Below, in pieces: positions 1-11,869 of a stretch of DNA of 64,000 bases. The DNA is taken from NCBI GenBank assembly GCA_024509875.1, contig JAMPIV010008061.1, forward strand, positions 1-64,000, written 5' to 3'. This DNA is from Oreohelix idahoensis. Its lineage: Eukaryota > Mollusca > Gastropoda > Stylommatophora > Oreohelicidae. The stretch's first letter is position 1; every line of letters begins with the position of its first letter. The notes under the pieces are model-generated. The model searched no databases. It worked only from the letters and a program-made list of their open reading frames with translations, and was not told the origin of the DNA. The position numbers and the translations under genes are program-made.

Positions 1-379
1 CAGAGATGTGTGCTTTCTGTGCTTCTCTATGGCGCGGAGAGCTGGAGAGTTACAGAGAAGGAAATGTCGAAATTGTCCTCTTTTCACACAACATGCCTAA
101 GAAAAATTCTCCGAAGCATTTGGCCGAATATCATCACCAACCAAGATCTGCTATGGACCCCTGGAGGAAAACGAAAGAGAGGCCGACCAAAAACAACCTG
201 GCGGAGGACTGTGGAGGCCGAGATGCAAAGAATGAACCAGAGTTGGGGCACTGTACGAAGGATGGCCGCTGACCGAGCAAAGTGGAATCAATTTGTTGTT
301 GCCCTACAAGACGCCACCAGACGTAATGGCCACTGACTGCTTTGACGGTCGGCGGCTAAGGATCAAAGAAGAAGAAGAA
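1..379 (+). mobile_element. LINE-A (RTE-like) 3' fragment, cut by window edge
   Basis: This is the 3' end of a non-LTR retrotransposon. An open frame (10-336) encodes the C-terminal tail of the endonuclease/reverse-transcriptase polyprotein, including the basic segment GKRKRGRPKTTWRRTVEAEM. It matches the longer copy at 8556-11860 (minus) and the fragment at 43085-43440 (minus). Compared with the 8.8-kb copy it lacks about 90 bases between the ATCTGCT and TGGACCCC motifs near position 153. The element ends in a GAA-rich tail (367-379), typical of this family. It is a dead copy. Confidence 0.85.
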
Positions 380-2469
380 GTGTATAATAGGAAAGCAAAA
401 GTTATGGAAAGTGAAAGGAGATATAGATAAAAGTCATAGATAATAAGGTTGAGAAGCATGAAGAAGAATTCTGGACCCAGCTAACACAAACTCGCTCAAG
501 TCTGCACCAAATACGCAGTCTGATAACTGTGACACCGCATTGCTCTCTTGTACGCCCTCCCACCCCTATAAAAGGGCAAGCAGCAGAAATTTCAAACTTC
601 ATACACACACACACACAGCAGAAGTCAGATGGACGGACGTAGGAAGACGCATGTGAAGGCTAAACCTTTACCATCTGTTGCTGTTCAGTTCTTCCATCAC
701 CAACCCAAGTCTATTCTGTGCTTTACGTTGATTATAGAGGGTATGTAAATTTATGAATAATTAATTGTTTTATTGCAGCTTGTTTAAATAGAATTGTATC
801 AGGATCAGGCTAGAGGACTGAACTGTATTTGAGTTGTGGATAGAAAGGAATTCGATGCTTACCAACAGTAGCAGAAATGTCAGTGCGAGTGTTCAATTAA
901 AATTATTAACCTGGAATAATGGACTTGGCACTCCAGAGTGAAAAAGGCGACGGTAACATCATAATCATGTATAAAAATGTATTATATTTATTCATGTATT
1001 ATATTAGAATGATTTATGCAGTTAGACACCTGTCTTGTCTCGCTAGTCTATTCAGAACTGATCAATGTATCATTCATATATATGCAAACATCTGAACACT
1101 TTCATTCATGGACACATAGGCATGTGGGCCCTATAACCAAACGCTAGCCCCTATATTGTCTCCAGATTGATCTGTGTCATACATCAGTGGTCTAGAATCC
1201 TAGGTCGATAGTTGCCTTCCTGAACAACACAGGAGCATCAGATATTGTCATATAGAATTCAGCCCTGGGCCCCATCAGTGCATGGTAGTCCAGTGCCAGG
1301 CCTTCAACTAATACTGCTGTGTATACTCAGAGGACAGTCACAGAACTTTAATATAAGTGTTCTATGTGACCAAATTCCTGCAACTATTGTGAGAAGTCAA
1401 AAGAATCAAAACTTATTAACTTTGTTTAGGGATGAGAAAACAGTTCTGAAACATTAGACCAGACAAGATATACTTAAGTGATAAAGGAACACTTGGAGGA
1501 ACATTTTATGCAATTCAGAAGATTCCAGAAAGGACTTCTTATTTAGTTATTTAGTGTAAATCAACTATAAAGCAATTTTGTAATTAAATTTAATTCATTC
1601 AAATTTCATCATTTTTCGTCATTCACTTTTGCACAAAGAAAAAAATAGATGTACATACTAAATTGATTCAGTAATTGTAATCAGCTGACTTATTAATTTT
1701 ATATTGTTGAATTGAGTTTTGCTGAATTTGTTTGATTATAATTATCTAAGGTTAGTTACATAGCAAGGTGGCATCTTAGGCTCTATCTTTAACCTAAATA
1801 CTATCTGATGTAGAGACCTTCACAGCCGTGACTACCCTGTGATACCAGTGCTCGTCTCTGACACTGGGACTACATTCTTATCAGACTTAATTCTTCTTCA
1901 GTGCTCTTCTGTAACTACTACTGAATAATACACTCATTAAAAACCTTTCGCTACACTAATAGTATCATATTTTTCCCTCAGACAACAAATTCATCACTTT
2001 GATCTCAGACATTTCAATCTAAATATACTAATCACACTTTTCCCTTACACTTCAGACATCTCATTCGAAATGTATCAGAGAAATTCCTCTCTGACGTTCT
2101 ACAAATCTCTTTACAAACATGACAAACAGGCAATTATCTTAAATGTAAATGTAAATAAACCGCGGAGTCTATAGTGCCGGATATTTCAAATTAAATTTAC
2201 TATATTTAAAAAAATTATTTCCTCTTGTTGATTTGTCAATGTTGTTAGTTAGAATTTTTTGTTTGGTTTGAAATTTCTATAAGATGGGGTAACCAGCCCC
2301 ATGCCAAACCTTCTTTAGTACCATTTTACAACAATGCGTAGTAAATTGCAGTGTTATTTTTCTCTGCTCCCCTTCTGGGCCTCGGGAACCCCCCGGGAAA
2401 TATAGGGAGGGAAAGTCCAACATGAAAATCAGAATCTTGAAGTGAAAGGACAAGTCTGTCCTCTTGTAT
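380..2469. other. AT-rich intergenic/intronic DNA, no gene seen
   Basis: No long open frame, exon with plausible splice sites or recognised transposon domain was found. A short CA repeat lies at 602-616. The receptor's missing C-terminal exon could lie anywhere in 1-5901 but I could not identify it. Confidence 0.5.
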
Positions 2470-2885
2470 GGCTCTGAAATATGGATAATATTAAAAAACA
2501 ACAACTAAAAAGCTGCAGACTTTTACAAATTGGTGCTTGCGTAGAATAGACGGATTGAAATGGCATGACAAGATCACTGATTTGGAAGTGATGGCTAGAA
2601 CCAGACAGGTGTCAATGGAAAATGAGAAGAAGACAATAGATATGGATAGGACACACTACGAGGAAACATGTTGATAGCATTACCAGGAAGTCCTTGTTCT
2701 GGAATGCCAAGGGTAAGAGGTAGAGGGAGTCCAAAGAATGCACGAAGAAGAGAATTGGAGACACATATGAAAGGGATGAGGAGGGCATAGAAAGAATATG
2801 AGCGGATGGCACGGGAGAGGAGCGGATGGCACGGGAGAGGAAAACGTGGCTTTGAGAGTGTGATGAATAGGAAGTCATTTGTGAA
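2470..2885 (+). mobile_element. LINE-B (RTE-like) 3' fragment
   Basis: Decayed C-terminal coding region of an endonuclease/RT LINE. Translated pieces read VLLYGSE (2461-2481) and, further on, RGRGSPKNARREELETHMKG, which match the conserved tail of RTE-type ORF2 proteins. Stops interrupt the frame. A 23-base block is duplicated at 2802-2840. Other LINE-B copies lie at 14935-15760 (-), 20935-21133 (-), 21245-26480 (+), 47270-47320 (-) and 63000-63510 (+). Confidence 0.75.
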
Positions 2886-3007
2886 ATCTGAGATTTCTCA
2901 GTCTTAATACTACAGGGAAGCTCGGTCTTAAATTAAAGAAAAATACATGTTCTGCACTTCCACCAAACGTATATTTCTGTAAAGTGTCATTATTTTGACC
3001 ATGTTCC

Positions 3008-3530
3008 ATCATCATCACCAGGTGCCATCTTCACATCGAAGGTCGGCTGCTATGGATCTCAAACGTCTTCTGTCTCTTGTCTTGATGGTGTACTCTGATA
3101 GACGCTTTCCTGTCCATCTCTTGACGTTATCTTCCCACTTATAGCGCTGTCTTCCTCTTGCACGTTTGTCTTCAACTCTTCCTTCTATTATTGTCTTCAG
3201 TACGGTGTTATGTCTTATTACATGGCCAAAATATTTTAGCTGTCTAATTTTGATTTCCGTCATTAATTCTCTTTTCATTCACAGATTTTCTAGGCTTTCT
3301 TTATTTGTTTTTTTCTCTTTCCATGAGACGTGTCCCATTCTTCTAAATCTGATAAAATATATTCCATATACAGTATCATTTTCAAAAATCTCTCTCCTAA
3401 GACGCAAAGAAGCTTTCTTTACTTTGTACCTCACATCTTCTTCTATTTCTCTACTGTCCAAGAATCTATTATGCCCCTCTGTCACGAGAGAGTAGATGTT
3501 ATTGAAATTAATAAGTATCCTTGACACAAA
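3008..3530 (-). mobile_element. LINE-C fragment, C-terminal end of RT polyprotein
   Basis: Two adjacent minus-strand frames (3279-3527 and 3015-3278) carry a degenerate LINE ORF2 C-terminus. It includes IKIRQLKYFGHVIRHN and a GRQRYKWEDNVKRW block, the 'GR-R-WEDN' signature that follows the RT domain in RTE/Jockey-like mollusc and arthropod LINEs. A stop separates the two frames. The family differs from LINE-A and LINE-B in sequence. Confidence 0.7.
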
Positions 3531-4830
3531 GTTGTATCAGGTGATACCAGGATAGTGCCAGATAAGAGTCTAGTCTAATAAGTAATACCCCCTTCTCTGA
3601 AAAGAGTAAGGGTGTATAGATATCAAAAGGGGTATCAAGCTGTATAAGTTCCTGGAGAAGATGGTAATATATTACTCTAGGTTCCTACTTGCACCTCTCC
3701 AGATCCTCCTCTGTTAATATTATTATTATTATTATTAACTCTGCTAGGGGATTTAACTAAACTATCTACCAACAAGAACTGTAACTTAACTTAAAGAATT
3801 TTAAGTAAGTCTGCTAGTAAATATTTACAATAAGATTTTCTTTTCTGTTTGGAAATTCTTCAAGAAAATCAAATTTTAAATACATCATTTAAATAAATAA
3901 ACATTTGAAAATAGTTCTAAATTAGCACAAGTCACTCAAGTTGTAGCAAGTCCTTTGCTCTTGGTTGAACTAGCTGTTTGTAGAATATATCTTTATAACA
4001 CTGTTATTTTACTGTCATTTGATTTAGGCTATCACTGACTATACCTATACCCACCAAAAGTCATCATAAAATGTGTCTTTATTAGAATCTTGATTTTAAT
4101 ATAGTGGTGTCATCAGGATACTCTGAACAGTAGCCTTGTTTGGCCACTTATCTTGGCGAATTGAAGTCTGTCACACTCCTGACATGGAAGGAAAAGTCAC
4201 TTGAAGTTCCTCCAGGCAGTAGATACTGGGTAACTGGCCCTATAGACAACAAGGGCGCTCGCACCACAGGGTCCAGCAGTAGATGCTGACTCTTTAAAGT
4301 GTGGGTGGTTGACAGAATATTACCTGTAACATATTGGATTAACCACTATATTCTCCATCACTATCCCCTTATTATAAATGTAGGGGATGTGAGACAGTTT
4401 TCAGACAAGGTGCTAGCAGACGCACAGGGCACAATAGCAGTAACAACCAAATCCAGTTCACTGTGAATACAATTTTTATCTAAATCCTTATTTAGAGCCA
4501 TTTGTCCATGATCCGCCTCCATACAATGATTAGGTCTTGTATAAAATACTAAGTAATAGCTTAAACAATACAGTAATACAATTCCTTTCATCCTTTCCTT
4601 TGTTCCTGGTGTGTGTAGCCATTCCATCAAGAAATAATTCTTTAAATGCTTTTCTAAAACCCTTTGTGCTTTCATTCGTAATTTATTTAAATATACACAG
4701 GCTGGTAAGGCCTCCAGAAATTACTTAATGGTTTGAAACACTTCTACACACTTCCCAACGCACAAGTGAATTAATTAACTAGAATTATATATATATATAT
4801 TTCCATTTAGGGCACGTCTTGTATATATAG
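3519..4830. repeat. Dispersed ~1.3-kb element, copy 1 (possible old LTR)
   Basis: Two well conserved blocks, 3519-3765 and 4490-4800, recur in the same order and orientation at 55979-56235 and 57507-57865. Weaker matches lie between them (for example around 4140-4270 versus 57145-57300). The block starting near 3533 opens TGTATCAGGTGATACC. There is a TTA repeat at 3718-3737 and a TA run at 4783-4800. No coding capacity was seen. The length and the TG start suggest a decayed LTR, but this is inference. Confidence 0.5.
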
Positions 4831-5480
4831 GCCAAGGCCGGACGACAGAGAGGGTTTTTCTGCTAATGTGTGTTTTGTGTTCCGAAATGCAGGCACACAT
4901 TGGTCCAGCTGTACAAATCTGAAAAGCTAGTAATCTACATATCCCTCTCATTCCTGGACCGATTTCCTTTATCTTAGGCTTAAATTACACCATGAATTAT
5001 TCTTTATCTATCTAGATTATAGTCTTTTACTATCATACTACTGTCTGTTCCTAGGCGTAGCCTAAACAACAACATTTTTGACTTGCCTTATGTCTCGATG
5101 CAGTCGATTCGAGATTTCTTCCTTCCTTCTTTACTTCCCGTGGAAATCTTTGCACAAACTATCAGATGAACATTCCTGTTATAGAATTCTTGATCTCTGC
5201 AACACTGTACTTCGCTCCTAAGTCTGTAGCTTACCTCCAATTGAACCAAGGTTACACAGATCTAAGCTCGTCATTGTTAAGCAGTACGTTTGTGAACACG
5301 ATACATGCAGATGCGATTCCATTGGTTCGTCAAAACTGTCATAAAGTATGGCGTGCAGTTTTGGTCAGAATGCCGTTTTGTGAATACGACTTCACGACAC
5401 CCTGCTTTCCCCTGTTTCGCTCCTGGAAGAGCATTTGCTTATCACTGGTGTGTCCTTCCATGCAGAAGGCCTACACATCT
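4831..5480. other. No recognisable feature
   Basis: The open frames here (up to 107 codons) have no family resemblance and no supporting splice sites. I see no repeat shared with the rest of the window. Confidence 0.4.
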
Positions 5481-5590
5481 ATGCGCTGATGTGCTCTTGT
5501 GGTGGTGATTGTAACAATTTGTTGTACACAGTGAGATTGCCAGCCATATATACAACCTCCCCTTAATCGTTTCTTGTCATACGCCTGGTT
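5481..5590. repeat. Short dispersed repeat R5 with hairpin
   Basis: The phrase GTGATTG...CAGCC followed by ATATACAACCTC recurs, diverged, at 60590-60730 and 61895-62050. In the 60.7-kb copy the core is an inverted repeat (GAGGTTGT ... ACAACCTC). Identity is unknown. Confidence 0.35.
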
Positions 5591-5659
5591 GTAGTGGTAC
5601 TGCTACTATTTCTTTGTCCCAGAAGACATGTACCGGGAACCACATGGCGCACCGTCTAA

Positions 5660-5808
5660 GAGACCACCACCACCACCACCACCACCATCACCACCATCAT
5701 CATCATCATCCATCATCATCCATCATCATCATCCATCATCTACATCATCCACATCATCCTCCTCATCCTCCTCCTCATCATCATCAATCATCATCATCAA
5801 CATCACAC
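5660..5808. repeat. CCA/TCA trinucleotide microsatellite
   Basis: Compound (CCA)n to (TCA)n tract. It creates spurious His-rich and Pro/Ser-rich open frames on the plus strand. Confidence 0.9.
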
Positions 5809-5901
5809 GGGACACTGTCTAAGTATACTTTACATTTTTTCGTTTTCATACTTTGTATAAATGTTTGTCCATGTTGCTCTATTAAGTTATGAAGCAGTTA
5901 C

Positions 5902-6048
5902 CTTGAAACAAAGTTGTAGACAAATGGATTGATGGCGTGATTTGAGTACCACAGTATTCTCGTCATGTAAATCATAGTGAGGTAACTGACGAAGTCTATG
6001 CCCTCGGCAACGTCAGGAGGGGCAAACATGCTCCACAAGGCAATAGTT
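5902..6048 (-). CDS. GPCR exon: TM6 end, loop 3, TM7 with NPxxY
   Basis: This 147-base exon of a class A G-protein-coupled receptor encodes the end of TM6, extracellular loop 3 and TM7. The translation includes TIALWSMFAPP and then WYSNHAINPFVYNFVS, which contains the TM7 NPxxY motif (NPFVY) needed for receptor activation. The 3' splice site is CTCCACAG|AA (6050-6049) and the donor is CAAG|GTAAC (5902/5901). The exon completes an Arg codon split with the 14.7-kb exon and itself ends two bases into a codon. The continuation into the cytoplasmic tail should be on an exon below 5902 that I could not find. A 29-bp minisatellite begins 49 bases upstream of the acceptor. Receptor membership is clear from sequence; the ligand is unknown. 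Confidence 0.9.
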
Positions 6049-6096
6049 CTGTGGAGATGGACAACAGGTAAGTCAGATAATTACCTTGTTTACCAC

Positions 6097-7260
6097 ATAT
6101 TAAATCTAGTGATAGGGAAACCATCATATTAAGTCTAGTGATAGAGAAACCATCATATTAAGTCTAGTGATACAGAAACCATCAAATTAAGTCTAGTAAT
6201 ACAGAACCATCATATTAAGTCTAGTGATAGAGAAACCATCAAATTAAGTCTAGTGATACAGAAACCATCATATTAAGTCTAGTGATACAGAAACCATCAT
6301 ATTAAGTCTAGTGATAGAGAAACCATCATATTAAGTCTAGTGATACAGAAACCATCAAATTAAGTCTAGTAATACAGAACCATCATATTAAGTCTAGTGA
6401 TAGAGAAACCATCAAATTAAGTCTAGTGATAGAGAAACCATCATATTAAGTCTAGTGATAGAGAAACCATCATATTAAGTCTAGTGATACAGAAACCATC
6501 AAATTAAGTCTAGTAATACAGAACCATCATATTAAGTCTAGTGATAGAGAAACCATCAAATTAAGTCTAGTGATACAGAAACCATCATATTAAGTCTAGT
6601 GATACAGAAACCATCATATTAAGTCTAGTGATAGAGAAACCATCATATTAAGTCTAGTGATACAGAAACCATCATATTAAGTCTAGGGATACAGAAACCA
6701 TCAAATTAAGTCTAGTGATAGAGAAACCATCATCATATTAAGTCTAGTGATACAGAAACCATCAACTTAAGTCTAGTGATACAGAAACCATCATATTAAG
6801 TCTAGTGATACAGAAACCATCATATTAAGTCTAGTGATACAGAAACCATCAACTTAAGTCTAGTGATACAGAAACCATCATATTAAGTCTAGTGATACAG
6901 AAACCATCATATTAAGTCTAGGGATACAGAAACTATCAAATTAAGTCTAGTGATAGAGAAACCATCATATTAAGTCTAGTGATACAGAAACCATCAACTT
7001 AAGTCTAGTGATACAGAAACCATCATATTAAGTCTAGTGATACAGAAACCATCATATTAAGTCTAGTGATACAGAAACCATCAACTTAAGTTTAGTGATA
7101 CAGAAACCATCATATTAAGTCTAGTGATACAGAAACCATCATATTAAGTCTAGGGATACAGAAACCATCAAATTAAGTCTAGTGATAGAGAAACCATCAT
7201 ATTAAGTCTAGTGATACAGAAACCATCAAATTAAGTCTAGTGATAGAGAAACCATCATAT
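6097..7260. repeat. 29-bp minisatellite, ~40 units
   Basis: The 29-bp unit carries the core TAAGTCTAGTGATACAGAAA and has variant sites: CATATT/CAAATT/CAACTT and GATACAG/GATAGAG. Variant combinations recur in blocks of five or six units, for example the 28-base AGTAATACAGAACC variant near 6193, 6366 and 6511. The array lies in the receptor intron just upstream of the TM7 exon. Confidence 0.95.
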
Positions 7261-7354
7261 CCAGCTTTTTTATGAGTTCATGTGACCAATTCTTTCAAGA
7301 TAGATAATTATCTTGTTTACAAACTAACCATACAGAAAGCACGAACATTAATTA

Positions 7355-7510
7355 TTTGGTAGTCCCATAGCAGAGACTGCAGAAGATGTGAAGTGTTAGA
7401 GACTTCACCATGCTAGATACAGCTTTTCTATGAGTTTTCTTTCTCGTTGCCTTTGCCTCCTCTAACTCAAAAGCAGAGCCAGGTACCCATTTACAGCTGG
7501 GTGGACTTGA
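7355..7510 (-). mobile_element. SINE-C, partial copy
   Basis: Diverged partial copy of the tRNA-derived family seen intact at 45262-45475. Shared phrases are CCATAGCAGA, AGTGTTAGAGACTTCA and AGGTACCCATTTACAGCTGG. The tRNA-like head is missing. Confidence 0.6.
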
Positions 7511-8546
7511 ACATACATTAAAAATACTCACGCACTAATACAGAAACTAAAGACAAAAAAGTAGCACTCAAGACAGCTAAACAAAATTTGTCCAATGAAA
7601 ACACGTTCCCCTCCATTCCCATATATTTTATACGTTTCAAATATTCTTCTATAGCTTTATTCATGCTCCTTTTCGCTCTTATGGAGCATGGAACTATTGC
7701 TGTAGGTGATCAACTTGCAAGAAATCCGCACCAACGCATTCATGTGCACTAGAAGCGAGGTTGTGGTTGTATTTTCGGTTATATGATTGTGACGTGTAAT
7801 GGAAAAGAGTCTACAGTAATCTAAGGAGCCTATTGTAACCAAATAGCTACTCTCTGATTTGCTAGCTAAAACATGCATTAAAACTACTTGTCCTGTCTTT
7901 CTGCAGCTCACCCTTTTGTCCCCGACCTCATTTCTTTAAACACTGGCAAATGCGATGTTACAATCTTCGTGTACCTGTCAGTCATAGCAGGAAATAAATC
8001 CCGCTATGGTTAAACTTCTTTTCACTCACGCGAGCTCAGCTGTCAATCATATAATACTTGACCACTGGGCAGCTAGACAGCACGTGAGAGTAACGGCAAA
8101 CGGAACAGAACCTTTAAAGTTCACCCAGGGGAATCTAGAATCCCCTAGTCTCCGTTTGATCCCGAGCACGAGCATTCCAGGGGAAGCCCGCTAGAAGAAC
8201 AAAAGACTTTTGATCTCGGTCAAAGCTCGAGACGAAAACTCTGAGAGACCGTGACGCAAAGCCTTTTATCTTGGAGCTCTAGCTCCTGGAACTCCTGAAT
8301 TTTGTCCCACACTGGAGTGCGAAATAACGCCATTAGAGATCAGTCGAAGTCTATGATATTTATATATTGCTGTTTCTAAAAACCAGCCATCAGTCGTCAG
8401 TCAGAATTTGAAGAGTAGCTCGCAGTCCTTAAACAAATTTCTTTTATGGAATACTGTGTATAAGTGATATCGTGGAGATTTCATTCTGGATTCTGACCTG
8501 ATCCTCAAGTAGACGACCAGCGGTCTTTATTTTATAAAGTGTGTAT
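7511..8546. other. Intronic DNA without recognised features
   Basis: No exon or element recognised. A TTGTACATT motif at 8547-8555 is the possible target duplication of the neighbouring LINE. Confidence 0.4.
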
Positions 8547-8555
8547 TTGTACATT

Positions 8556-11500
8556 CTTTCTTCTTTCTTCTCATAGCCGCCGACCGTCAAAGCAGTCAGT
8601 GGCCATCACGCCTAGTGCGTCTTGTAGGGCAACAACAAATTGATTTCATTTTGTTCGGTCGGTGGCAATCCTTCGTACAGTGCCCCAACTCTGGTTCATT
8701 CTTTGCATCTCAGCCTCCACAGTCCTCCGCCAGGTTGTTTTTGGTCGGCGTCTCTTTCGTTTTCCTTCAGGGGTCCAAAGCATAGCTGTTCTTGTGATGG
8801 CATCGGGGTCTCTTCTGAGGACATGGCCAACCCAGCTCCAGCGTCTGCCAGCTATGATGGTGTGCATGTCCTCTTGCTTGCTCCGAGTAAGCAGATCTTG
8901 GTTGGTGATGGTATTCGTTTAAAATATTCGGTGAATTTTTCTTAAGTATGTTGTGTGAAAAGAGGACAATTTCGACATTTCCTTCTCCGTAACTCTCCAG
9001 CATTCTGCACCATAGAGAAGCACAGAAAGCACACAGCTCTGATATAATCTTAATTTTGTGCTTGTGCTGTATTGAGAGGACTTCCAGATGTTGTTTAGGC
9101 TATAAAAAAGCTGTCCTTGCCTTATTCATTCTGATGTTGATGTCTTTGCCGGCCCCGCCGTCTGGTGTTACAATGCATCCTAGGTATGTGAAGGTGTCTG
9201 TCTGTACCAGTTGCTGATTCCTTACTGATATGGGCTCAGAGTTGCTCACATTGAGCGTCATGATCTCTGACTTCCTTAAATTGATGTTCAAGCCCACCTG
9301 CTGGCTAAACTTATTAAGTCTGTCCGTTTTTTCCTGGATGTGTTGATGTGAATGTGCTAGTAGTGCAATGTCATCTGCATATTCCAGATCTTCTAATGTA
9401 GAAAATGTAGTCCATCTTATTCCTCTTGGACTGCCCTCTGTTGTCTGTCGCATCACCCAGTCTATGACTGTTAAAAATAGAGTGGTTGATAAGGGGCATC
9501 CCTGTCATACTCCTGTCTTCACCTCAAAGGTTAGGTTGCTCTGCCCAACACTACACGTAAAGTTGGCATAGAGGCTTTTTATGATTGACACTATGCAGCT
9601 TGGAATACCATAAGCCCACAGTATTTTCCATAAACTGTCCCTATGTATGCTGTCAAAAGCCTTTTCAAAATCAACGAAATTAATGTACAGCTGTCTTCCA
9701 TTCTGAGCACTGCTCTATAATGTTCATGAGAGTGAATATATGATCTACACATCTTCCGTTCTTTCTAAATTCTGCTTGTTCTTTCCTCAGTTTGTTGTCT
9801 ACTGCTTTTGAAATTCTCTGTATAATTATCATGCCTAGAATTTTGCTGGGAACTGAGAGAAGAGTGATTCCTCTCCAATTATTGCAGTCTGCAAGATCTC
9901 CCTTCTTGGGCAATTTGACAATTATTCCTTTGTTCCACTCTGATGGTGTTGTCCCCGTTTTCCAGACTTGTGCAAATAGTGGTTCTAATAGTTCTGCTGC
10001 TAGCTCAGGGTCTGTCTTAAATAGCCCTGCATTTAAGTTATCATAGCCAGGAGCTTTTCCGTTCTTTAACCCTTTGATTGCTGTGATGATTTCTTCTTTT
10101 CGTGGAATGTCTGTATTTACATCTAGATCGTTTTCAGCCTCAGGAACATTCAATTGTGTCTCTGGTGGTTCCTTGTTCAGAGTTTCTCTGAAGTGCTCTG
10201 CCCATCTTGTTTCCTGTCCCTCTGCTGTCGTGATGAGATTTCCTTGCTTATCTCTTACTAATGTAATATTGTTTGCACCTCGTTTTCCGCTGATGAATTT
10301 AGTTATTTTGTATACTGTGCTTTGTTCATTTCTCAATGCTGCCTCTTCTGCCTGTCTTGCAAGATCGTCTAGGAAATTCCTTTTGTTGGCTCAGGTTTGG
10401 CGTTTAACGTCCTTGTCCAGCTGACTGTCCTGTTCGCTATATAGTTGCTTTAACCTGGAGGACTTCGCTTCTGTTTTCTTTCTTTTCATTTCCTTTCTCA
10501 GTGTTATGGTGTTTAGTGTTTCTGGTGTTATCCAGTCTTGCTTCTTCCTTTCCTGGAATCCCAAGCATGATTTGCTGCTTTCCTTATATATTGTTGAAAT
10601 GGTGTTGAATTTCTGGTCAATATCATCAGTTAATGTCTTTTCCTTACTTTTGGCAAATTGATATCGTTTCTTTATGTCAGCCGCAAAAGCTTTTCTAGTA
10701 AGGGGGTCCTTCAATTTGCTGATGTCAAACCTTTTCTGTGTAGTTACAGTTGGTCCAGCCCTTCTTAGTTTCACTTTCAGTTTTGCTACTACTAAATGGT
10801 GATCACTTCCCACATCTGCACCTCTTCTTACCTTCACATCTTGTAATGCATGCCTCCATCTACCGTTAATCATAATGTGGTCTATCTGGTTTCTGTCCCG
10901 ACCATTTGGTGATTCCCATGTTAATTTGTGAATTTCTTTATGTGGGAAAAGTGTTCCTCCAATGACCAGGTTGTTAATACTAAAAAACTTATTAATTTTT
11001 TCCCATTTTCGTTTGCTGTTCCGCTGCCGCATTTCCCCATTACTCTTTCATTATATGTATTGTGTGTACCAACTTTCACATTGAGGTCTCCCATTACTAC
11101 AATAAGATCATATCTAGGTGTGTCTTCCATTTCTTTCTGCAGTTGTTGATAGAATTCATCCTTGACCTCTTCATCGCTGTCATTCGTTGGTGCGTAGCAT
11201 TGTATTATTGGTGAATCTACCTCTCAATCTTAATCTTATCAGTCTGTTGTTGATGGGTTTCCATTCCAGTAATGTCCTTTCTATTCCTTTCTGTAAAATA
11301 ATGGCTACGCCTTCATTGTGCTGTTCATCCTCTCTTCCAGAGTAAAGTACTGTTTCTCCTGTTGCTGTTTTAACTTTTCCTGCCCCTGTCCATCTGCTCT
11401 CGCTTATCCCTAGAATGTGTAGCCTATAGTTTCTCATTTCTGCCGTGACCTGTTTTAATTTACCCGTCTCATTCATTGTCCTGACATTCCAAAATCCTAT

Positions 11501-11860
11501 TCTATTGTGTTTTGCGGTTAGGACGTCCGTTCTCATGTCAGTGGCTTCCTTTCGGCTTTCACCACTGACATTCATACGAGCCTCAGACTCCGGATGTCCG
11601 TCCCGCAGCAAAGTTTGTTTATTCATTGTTGTTTCCGTAACTTCAATTTTTTTTTACATAGACAGGGGTGTCAGCCCTATGCTAAAACCCCCAACCTGGA
11701 GGACCAGGGTGTCTGCTTTCGTCTGACCCCTGCCCGCGCAAACCTGTCCAGCTTGGTAGAACCTTCCAGGAGTAAAACTCCCGCTGGCTTAGCTCTGGGG
11801 GTAATCAGGGTACGCAAGCCGCCATACGTCGACAAGGTATTGACACCGGTGATGGCAGAC
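8556..11860 (-). mobile_element. LINE-A, near full-length RTE-like element (3.3 kb)
   Basis: Non-LTR retrotransposon with, in order on the minus strand, a 5' leader (~11860-11627), an apurinic-type endonuclease, a reverse transcriptase and a basic C-terminus, ending in an AGAAGAAAGAAGAA tail near 8556. The sequence TTGTACATT occurs at 8547-8555 and again at 11861-11869, a likely 9-bp target-site duplication. It defines a 3305-bp element, the usual size for RTE-clade LINEs. The reading frame is broken several times. The insertion is antisense-neutral for the receptor, lying in its TM6-TM7 intron on the same strand as the gene. Confidence 0.8.
8646..11626 (-). pseudogene. LINE-A ORF2: endonuclease-reverse transcriptase, frame-broken
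   Basis: The protein would nick target DNA and copy the LINE RNA there. The endonuclease part (11626-11180) shows NRIGFWNVRTMNETGK and LGISESRWTGAG. It continues in other frames (11130-10921 with MGDLNVKVG; 11032-10391 with QIDHIMI and SDHHLVV, the SDH catalytic motif). The RT fingers/palm lie at 10336-9680 (LKNGKAPGYDNLNAGLFK, WRGITLL). The catalytic YADD is at 9456-9100 in LEYADDIALLAHS, followed by GLNINLRKSE. The C-terminal basic region is at 8867-8646. At least four frame changes and a stop after the palm show it is inactive. It belongs to the transposon, not to a host gene. Confidence 0.8.
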
Positions 11861-11869
11861 TTGTACATT

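Noticed and set aside
4361..4675. Minus-strand frame as the missing receptor C-terminal exon
   Set aside because: No receptor-tail features or phase-2 acceptor were seen, and the segment belongs to a dispersed element repeated at 57.5 kb.
5614..5892. His-rich protein (run of His) as a metal-binding gene
   Set aside because: The run is a CCA/TCA microsatellite in a short frame without other support.
6097..7260. CRISPR-like regular repeat array (also 27161-29720)
   Set aside because: The repeats are contiguous with no unique spacers and the sequence is clearly animal. These are minisatellites.
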